From: Vibrio chagasii
GTDB taxonomy: Bacteria > Pseudomonadota > Gammaproteobacteria > Enterobacterales > Vibrionaceae
Assembly: GCA_041879415.1 (NCBI GenBank)
Contig: CP090851.1
Span: 496,001-560,000 of the forward strand
Direction of reading: 5' to 3'
DNA: 64,000 nucleotides
The notes under the pieces were generated by a model that saw only the letters and a list, made by a program, of their open reading frames with translations, made no database searches and was not told the DNA's origin. Shown one piece after another: positions 58,881-64,000 of this stretch (position 1 is its first letter; each line of letters opens with the position of its first letter). Made by a program: the position numbers and the translations under genes.

Positions 58881-61462
58881 TACTCTTTCTCCTCATTGTT
58901 CTTTTTATCTAGCTCTTGCTGTGCTTTTCTTGCTTTAGCACGAGCAATAGCGGCAGCAACGGCTGCTTTTTTAGGATCGACTGACTGTGATTGAGTCTCA
59001 GCTACCACTTCAGTCTCTTTCTCGGTTACAGGCTTAGGAGTGATTTCTTGTGCTTCAACCTGTTTAGCTTGCTGAGCTTTTTTCGCCTTAGCGCGTGCAA
59101 TAGCGGCAGCAACAGCAGCTTTCTTAGGGTCGACAGCTTCTGGTTGAGTTTCAGCTTCAACTTCGAGTACTGGCTCAGGAGTTTCTACTGTCTCAGCTTG
59201 TGTCGCTTGCTGTGCTTTCTTAGCCTTAGCGCGAGCAATAGCGGCAGCAACGGCTGCTTTTTTAGGATTGACTGGCTCTTGTTGAGTTTCAATTTCAACT
59301 TCAATTGCGGATTCAGGTGTTTCTTCTATTTCAGTCTGTTTCGCTTGCTGTGCTTTCTTCGCTTTAGCACGAGCGATAGCGGCAGCAACAGCATCTTTCT
59401 TAGCGTCACCAGAGCTTTCAGCAGGAGCACCAGAAGCTGATGCTGCTTGTTGTGCTTTCTTCGCTTTGGCGCGAGCAATAGCGGCAGCAACGGCGTCTTT
59501 CTTAGCGTCACCAGAGCTTTCTGCTGGAGCTTCAGAAGCAGCTTCCGCTTGTTGAGCCTTCTTCGCTTTAGCACGAGCGATAGCGGCAGCAACGGCGTCT
59601 TTCTTAGCGTCACCAGAGCTTTCAACTGGAGCTTCAGAAGCAGATTCTGCTTGTTGTGCTTTCTTCGCTTTGGCGCGAGCAATTGCAGCTGCAACAGCGT
59701 CTTTCTTGCCATCACCAGAGTTGTCGGCTTGAGTTTCTGCAGAAGCTTGTTGAGCTTTGCGCTCTCTAGCTTGTCGTTTACGCTCTTCGCGCAGTTTCGA
59801 CATTTCAGAGTTGTCAGGTTCAGCGCCGTTTTCCTTCAGAGCTGCAGCTTGTTTCGCTTTTGCCTTTGCAATAGCGGCAGCAACCGCAGGTTTCACTGCT
59901 GGCTCTTCATTCGGAGCCTGCTCCGCAGCAGCTTTTTGCGCTTTAACACGAGCAATAGCAGCAGCAATAGCATCATCACCGCCAGATGTTTTCATATCTT
60001 TACGGCGGTTATCTGCAGCTTTCTTAAAGCGGTTTTCACGCTCGGCTTTATCACGCTCCATACGAGCGTTCTTCTCTTCAAAGCGAATCTTGGCGCGCTC
60101 TGCAGCAGCGGCTTCATCTTTTCGAGTTTTGATTTCAGCTTTTGCTTGGCGATAGTACTGAACAAGAGGGATTTCGCTTGGGCAAACAAATGCACAAGCA
60201 CCACATTCAATACAGTCTTTAATATTTAGCTCTTCACACTTGTCCAGCTCATTGGCTTTCGCGTGCCATTGCAGCTGTTGAGGCAGTAGAGAGGCAGGAC
60301 AAGCTTCGGCACAAGCACTGCATCGAATACATTCCATCTCGTAAGTGCTTGGCGCAATCTCACGACGTGTTGGCGCTAAAATACAGTTCGATGTTTTAGT
60401 GATCGGTACATTGGCATGTGGCAAGGTAAAGCCCATCATCGGGCCACCCAGAATCAAACGCGGTAGCTTTTTATCGGCTTTATAGCCAAACTCTTCGAGC
60501 AACTCGTGTACAGGTGTACCTAATAGTGCCCAAACGTTACGAGGTTGCTTAAAAGTCTTACCGGTTAAAGTCACGACGCGGTTAACTACGGGTTCACCGT
60601 CGATTACAGCTCTCTTAATAGAGTAGAGAGAGCCAACGTTCTGAACTAATACACCAATGTCAGCAGGGATGCCACCAGCAGGAACCTCTTTATTAGTGAG
60701 GATCTTAATCAGCTGTTTCTCACCACCTGAAGGGTATTTAGTTGGGATCACGCGAATGACGATGTCTTTGTCTTTCGCGGCAACCTCAAGTGCTTTAATT
60801 GCCGCTGGCTTGTTGTCTTCAATACCGATAACGGTCAGTTTTGGTTGAAGGATGTGTTCAACTATCTCAATGCCTTTTAGTACTTCTTCGGCATGTTCTT
60901 GAAGCAACTTGTCATCTGATGTGATGTAAGGTTCACACTCAGCTGCATTGACGATCAGAATATCAGTACGGCCTAGGCCTGATTGGAGCTTTTTCGCCGT
61001 AGGAAATCCCGCGCCGCCCATACCTGAGATACCGGCTTGGCGAATCACATCAAGCAGCTCGTCTGAGGTTTTCGTTGAAAAGTCTTCAACGGGATTTCGT
61101 TCAATCCAAGCGTCTAAGCCATCAGGTTTAATGACCACACTGAGTTCGCTCAAGCCTGAAGGGTGAGCGGTAGTTCTTGGTTCGATAGCAGTAATCACAC
61201 CTGATGTAGGTGCATGTACCGGCAATGTAAAACCAGTATCTAGAGCCGTTAGTTGTTGGCCTTTCAGTACTGTGTCACCGGCAGCAACCAATAAGTTACC
61301 AGGCTTACCGATGTGTTGTTTGACCGGAAGGACGATTTCTTCTGGAAGCCTTGCATGAACGATACCAGTGGTATTGGACTGTTTCTTGTTTTCAGCAGGA
61401 TGCACGCCGCCTGGGAAGGTCCAAATAGAGCCCGTGCGAATTTGTTCAATTAAAGAGATCAT
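58880..61462 (-). CDS. rnfC: Rnf complex subunit C with repetitive tail
   Basis: 860-residue peripheral subunit that accepts electrons from NADH. Residues 1-440 form the NqrF/SLBB-type core, with [18 protein letters not shown] and the FMN/NAD region [15 protein letters not shown]. Two 4Fe-4S motifs follow ([12 protein letters not shown] and [12 protein letters not shown]). From about residue 500 the protein is a charged Ala/Lys-rich tail with nine copies of [20 protein letters not shown] units, four of them 34-residue tandem repeats. The tail is longer than in E. coli RsxC. I chose the ATG at 61462. Confidence 0.95.
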   Translation of the reverse strand: MISLIEQIRTGSIWTFPGGVHPAENKKQSNTTGIVHARLPEEIVLPVKQHIGKPGNLLVAAGDTVLKGQQLTALDTGFTLPVHAPTSGVITAIEPRTTAHPSGLSELSVVIKPDGLDAWIERNPVEDFSTKTSDELLDVIRQAGISGMGGAGFPTAKKLQSGLGRTDILIVNAAECEPYITSDDKLLQEHAEEVLKGIEIVEHILQPKLTVIGIEDNKPAAIKALEVAAKDKDIVIRVIPTKYPSGGEKQLIKILTNKEVPAGGIPADIGVLVQNVGSLYSIKRAVIDGEPVVNRVVTLTGKTFKQPRNVWALLGTPVHELLEEFGYKADKKLPRLILGGPMMGFTLPHANVPITKTSNCILAPTRREIAPSTYEMECIRCSACAEACPASLLPQQLQWHAKANELDKCEELNIKDCIECGACAFVCPSEIPLVQYYRQAKAEIKTRKDEAAAAERAKIRFEEKNARMERDKAERENRFKKAADNRRKDMKTSGGDDAIAAAIARVKAQKAAAEQAPNEEPAVKPAVAAAIAKAKAKQAAALKENGAEPDNSEMSKLREERKRQARERKAQQASAETQADNSGDGKKDAVAAAIARAKAKKAQQAESASEAPVESSGDAKKDAVAAAIARAKAKKAQQAEAASEAPAESSGDAKKDAVAAAIARAKAKKAQQAASASGAPAESSGDAKKDAVAAAIARAKAKKAQQAKQTEIEETPESAIEVEIETQQEPVNPKKAAVAAAIARAKAKKAQQATQAETVETPEPVLEVEAETQPEAVDPKKAAVAAAIARAKAKKAQQAKQVEAQEITPKPVTEKETEVVAETQSQSVDPKKAAVAAAIARAKARKAQQELDKKNNEEKE
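59340..59720. repeat. Four tandem 102-bp repeats in rnfC
   Basis: Near-identical units spaced exactly 102 bp apart (marker near 59347, 59449, 59551, 59653) encode 34 residues each, a 20-residue helix unit plus a 14-residue Ser/Ala/Glu linker. Three further units with different linkers lie to the left (toward the C-terminus). Confidence 0.9.
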
Positions 61463-61469
61463 ACTAACC

Positions 61470-62063
61470 CTATGCCTTAGGCTCTGACGCGGTCGCATCA
61501 GTTGCTTGGTTAGTGATATCCGTAACAGGAATGATGTTCATCTGCCATTTCCAATTTTCAGTCGTTGTTGCCACTGGAATCATTTCAATACAGTCAGTAG
61601 GGCACGGCGCGACGCAAAGATCACAACCAGTACATTCATCTTTAATTACTGTGTGTAGTGCCTTAGTACCACCAACTATGGCGTCGACAGGGCAGGCTTG
61701 AATACATTTAGTACAGCCGATACACATATCTTCATGAATGAAGGCAACAGTTTTTACTTTGTTATCTAAGTCGTGAGCGGAGTCTTCAACTTCTACGCCC
61801 ATTAAGTCTGCTAGCTTCTCAATGGTTGCTTGGCCACCAGGAGGACATTTATTGATCTTGTCTCCGTTAGCAATCGCCTCTGCGTATGGGCGACAACCTG
61901 GGTAGCCACACTGGCCACATTGAGTTTGCGGTAAAATTGTGTCGATTTGATCGACGATAGGATCGGCTTCTACTTTGAAGCGGATAGAGGCGAAGCCCAA
62001 AATAGCGCCAAAAACAGCGGCTAAAACAGCTAACGCAATGATCGCAATTAAAATGGTACTCAT
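61470..62063 (-). CDS. rnfB: Rnf complex subunit B (polyferredoxin)
   Basis: 197 residues. An N-terminal membrane anchor is followed by the four-cysteine Fe-S domain [15 protein letters not shown] and two ferredoxin motifs ([16 protein letters not shown] and [16 protein letters not shown]). It passes electrons from RnfC toward the membrane subunits. It starts 2 bp after rnfA. Confidence 0.96.
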   Translation of the reverse strand: MSTILIAIIALAVLAAVFGAILGFASIRFKVEADPIVDQIDTILPQTQCGQCGYPGCRPYAEAIANGDKINKCPPGGQATIEKLADLMGVEVEDSAHDLDNKVKTVAFIHEDMCIGCTKCIQACPVDAIVGGTKALHTVIKDECTGCDLCVAPCPTDCIEMIPVATTTENWKWQMNIIPVTDITNQATDATASEPKA

Positions 62064-62065
62064 GG

Positions 62066-62644
62066 TTATTTCACCAACCCAGTAAAGCCCATGAATGCCA
62101 GAGACATTAGGCCTGCTGTGATCATCGCTATCGATGCGCCTTTAAATGGCATTGGAACATCAGCAACCGCAATACGTTCACGCATTGCAGCAAATAGGAT
62201 CAGAACAAGGGAGAAACCTACCGCCGCGCCGAAACCATAAACGATCGACTGGATGAAGTTATGGTTTTCATTGATGTTCAAGAGTGCCACGCCTAATACC
62301 GCACAGTTGGTGGTGATAAGGGGTAGGAAGATACCCAATAGTCGATAAAGAGTCGGGCTGGTTTTGTGAACCACCATTTCCGTAAATTGAACCACGACTG
62401 CGATAACCAAAATGAAACTCATGGTACGCAGGTATTCAATACCCAGAGGGGTAAGGATGTAGGTTTCTACTAGGTATGCAGAGACCGACGCTAACGTCAG
62501 AACGAAAGTCGTCGCGAGGCCCATGCCAATCGCAGTCTCCAGTTTCTTGGAGACTCCCATGAAAGGACATAGCCCTAAAAACTTCACTAGCACAAAGTTA
62601 TTGACCAGCACAGTGCCAACCAACAACAAAAGGTATTCGGTCAT
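62066..62644 (-). CDS. rnfA: Rnf complex membrane subunit A
   Basis: 192-residue membrane protein with six helices and the cysteine motifs [10 protein letters not shown] and [10 protein letters not shown], homologous to RnfE and NqrE. First gene of rnfABCDGE, which encodes an ion-pumping NADH:ferredoxin oxidoreductase; in E. coli the same complex (Rsx) also reduces SoxR. Confidence 0.96.
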   Translation of the reverse strand: MTEYLLLLVGTVLVNNFVLVKFLGLCPFMGVSKKLETAIGMGLATTFVLTLASVSAYLVETYILTPLGIEYLRTMSFILVIAVVVQFTEMVVHKTSPTLYRLLGIFLPLITTNCAVLGVALLNINENHNFIQSIVYGFGAAVGFSLVLILFAAMRERIAVADVPMPFKGASIAMITAGLMSLAFMGFTGLVK

Positions 62645-62936
62645 AATGGATTAATTCTTGAGATTCCGATCCCGATATTATCCTGCTTTGCTCACCTAAT
62701 AACAACCAGTGAACGGTGTGGTTTTGTATGTCTGATGGAAATTTATACGCTTAATAACAGGATAGCAGATGGAGCAACAATAAATCGGACGATCTAAAAC
62801 CTACCAGGACTACACCTTGTACTGAAATAATTAGTCTACTTGAGAGTCGTTTATTGATAAGAAAATTAACAATTTTAACGGGTAAGCGGACTGATTTTAT
62901 TGTTTTGGCCGTGTATTTCCTCTGCTATTGGAAGGT
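62645..62936. other. Region upstream of rnfA
   Basis: 292 bp that must hold the rnf promoter on the minus strand. I see no ORF or operator I can support. Confidence 0.45.
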
Positions 62937-63062
62937 ATGGATTGGTATGAAAAGGGAGGGCACTCTAACCGAACTGGTTATTGTTTGAAAAATCAGTTTG
63001 CACAAATAGATAGGTATATTTCTGCTGCAAATATTAGACCGAAGAGCACTATTACTCGATGA
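62937..63062 (+). CDS. Possible 41-residue protein or gene fragment
   Basis: ORF that starts MDWYEKGGHSNRTGYCLKN and ends KSTITR, with a balanced amino-acid make-up that looks coding. The ribosome-binding site GGAAGG is only 1 nt from the ATG, too close for normal initiation. The frame stays open upstream to 62895. It may be the remnant of a longer gene. No family is recognised. Confidence 0.35.
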   Translation: MDWYEKGGHSNRTGYCLKNQFAQIDRYISAANIRPKSTITR

Positions 63063-63303
63063 GCTCAGGGGCGGGAGCATTGAGCATCGCTAGGTCGCGC
63101 TTTAAAACAGCGAACTTATATATGAAGTTTACACCTATTGTGGGTGTCTCTGAGAGAGTTCTGGGCTCCTAAAAGTTTGTAGATCAAAACGACGAAAGCT
63201 CCGCTGATATCTTTGAAGTAATCATATTCTAACTTCTGATTTTTCTTGAAATTATTTGATTGTCAGTACTATTTAATTCTTTTCGTTTAAGGTGGTTCGT
63301 CAA
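63063..63303. other. Gene-poor stretch near the right edge
   Basis: AT-rich sequence with no supported ORF. A weak hairpin ACACC/GGGTGT lies near 63131-63150. Confidence 0.4.
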
Positions 63304-63462
63304 TCATTTAAGTGTGTTCAATGGTGAAGAACGAGCTTTGGTTGCCAACATAGCCACGCCTTTTTCATTGTTGAAGTAAAGGCCGTATCTGAGACGTTTT
63401 TTAGCAACTACTGAATGATTAAAACTGGTTAGAGCGGTTTGTTGTTTTAATAAGATATTGAA
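63304..63462 (-). pseudogene. Start-less reading frame, likely gene remnant
   Basis: A 52-codon frame on the minus strand, open from a stop at 63463-63465 to TGA at 63304-63306, reads as plausible protein (VVAKKRLRYGLYFNNEKG then VAMLATKARSSPLNTLK). It has no ATG, GTG or TTG in its first 35 codons, so it cannot be expressed as it stands. It may be a decayed gene or a repeat that happens to be open. Confidence 0.35.
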
Positions 63463-63464
63463 TT

Positions 63465-63662
63465 ATGAACTTTGACGGATACTTTGAAAAAATACAGATT
63501 CAAATAGAAAAGGTTGACTCACTCGAAGATCTACTAGTGTGGCGGAAGCGAATCAACATAGGCCACTCAGGCCTTTCATTTAGAACGGAGCAAGGCACCC
63601 TAACTTCTCACTGTTATCGAAGGTTTAAAGACGAAGAACCACAAGAAGCAGACTGCAATTAA
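63465..63662 (+). CDS. Hypothetical 65-residue protein
   Basis: Hydrophilic, charged product starting MNFDGYFEKIQIQIEKVD and ending EEPQEADCN, with an amphipathic helix in the first third. No family is recognised and no clear ribosome-binding site is present. It abuts the start-less frame on the other strand and is followed at once by the repeat array. Confidence 0.4.
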   Translation: MNFDGYFEKIQIQIEKVDSLEDLLVWRKRINIGHSGLSFRTEQGTLTSHCYRRFKDEEPQEADCN

Positions 63663-63750
63663 TGGCTATAACTCGAACGCGGGCGGCTAGCAGGGCCCGA
63701 CATTTCGGCTGAGACATTAACTTGGAACAAGTCAGTCGCAGTTAAAACGA

Positions 63751-63782
63751 AAAAAGCTCAATCGAAAGGTTGAGCTTTTTCT
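63751..63782. terminator. Terminator-like hairpin in repeat unit A
   Basis: Stem AAAAAGCTCAA/TTGAGCTTTTT with A- and T-runs on both sides. Confidence 0.75.
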
Positions 63783-63870
63783 AGAATTAGGACTTCCCAT
63801 GTCGGGTCTCGAACGCGGGCGGCCAGCTCTGAGACATTGGTTTGGTACAAACCAGTCGCTTTAAAACGTA

Positions 63871-63900
63871 AAAAGCCGCATCAAGTGATGCGGCTTCTTT
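63871..63900. terminator. Terminator-like hairpin in repeat unit B
   Basis: Stem AAGCCGCATCA/TGATGCGGCTT. The sequence is unrelated to the hairpin in unit A but occupies the same position in the unit. Confidence 0.75.
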
Positions 63901-64000
63901 AAATTTGGCTCCCCTTGTCGGGACTCGTACGTGGCCGACTAGGTCTGAGACATTAACTTGGAACAAGTTAGTCGCAGTTAAAACGAAAAAAGCTCAATCT

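Larger units (their letters stand above)
63671..64000. repeat. Array of ~120-bp units with covarying hairpin and tRNA-like segments
   Basis: Three units are seen; the last is cut by the window edge. Each has a tRNA T-loop-like CTCGAACGCGGGCGG segment (63672, 63808; diverged at 63924), then GAGACATT (63711, 63831, 63947), a 5- to 7-bp hairpin with a 3-nt loop, AGTCGC and TTAAAACG, and a terminator-like hairpin. On the minus strand the segments before 63910 and 63795 end like tRNA 3' halves (one in GCCA). Confidence 0.75.

Noticed and set aside
59340..59720. CRISPR-like periodic repeats
   Set aside because: The 102-bp period is coding, in frame with rnfC and without unique spacers; there are no cas genes in the window.
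59447..60229. 260-codon plus-strand ORF opposite rnfC
   Set aside because: It is produced by the biased Ala/Lys repeat codons of rnfC read in reverse; its Ser/Phe/Leu composition is that of a shadow frame.
62645..64000. Integron or prophage at the right edge
   Set aside because: No integrase, attC-like core sites or phage genes are visible; only short ORFs and tRNA-like repeats are present within the window.

Overview
The window is chromosomal DNA of a marine Vibrio, most likely of the Splendidus clade. The evidence is the sodium-motor gene motY, the Rnf operon, an alkaline phosphatase that reads like the cold-active Vibrio enzyme (VAP), and gammaproteobacterial gene blocks in Vibrio arrangement. 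Species placement is from recall, not from a search. Almost all of the window is ordinary core genome. The only clearly accessory stretch is the last 1.3 kb.

Layout. 0-7.2 kb: a LysR regulator, an RssB-like response regulator, then small membrane gene - ybaN - apt - dnaX - ybaB - recR, as in Escherichia coli. 7.2-16.4 kb: aquaporin Z, two cysteine-cluster proteins, secreted alkaline phosphatase, a BCCT transporter, a ChaN-like lipoprotein, rlmA and a nucleoside hydrolase. 16.4-29 kb: yeaD-gapA-msrB-yeaC-ansA-sppA-fadH-ydjA-topB, which matches an E. coli neighbourhood with fadH added and selD absent. 29-32 kb: a putative Fur-controlled operon (41-residue membrane protein, SDR, DUF3080 lipoprotein) divergent from a histone-deacetylase-like gene, then two tRNA-Ser(UGA) genes. 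32.6-38.6 kb: yejM-yejL/yejK, a membrane-bound orphan HPt protein and a lipoprotein with a C-terminal membrane helix. 38.6-47.5 kb: NhaC-type antiporter, asd, a solitary type IV pilin, a voltage-gated K+ channel with a zinc ribbon, ychE and adhE. 47.5-56.4 kb: a degenerate SDR, sodB/grxD, a DsbA-like protein, a second antiporter, rnt, motY, a Fur-box gene, gloA and nth. 56.5-62.6 kb: rnfABCDGE, with a long repetitive RnfC tail.

The right edge (62.65-64 kb) is gene-poor. It holds short ORFs, a start-less reading frame and at least three diverged copies of a ~120-bp unit. Each unit has a hairpin whose stem covaries between copies, a terminator-like hairpin and a segment like a tRNA 3' half. This is the least explained part of the window.

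Common themes are redox and iron (rnf, nth, sodB, grxD, gloA, two Fur boxes), central carbon and fermentation (gapA, adhE, fadH) and DNA maintenance (dnaX, recR, topB, ybaB, yejK). Notable regulatory or decoding features are a predicted -1 frameshift in dnaX, an apparent ATT start for ybaN, and a near-perfect FadR operator before fadH. I found no CRISPR array, insertion sequence, prophage or integron.
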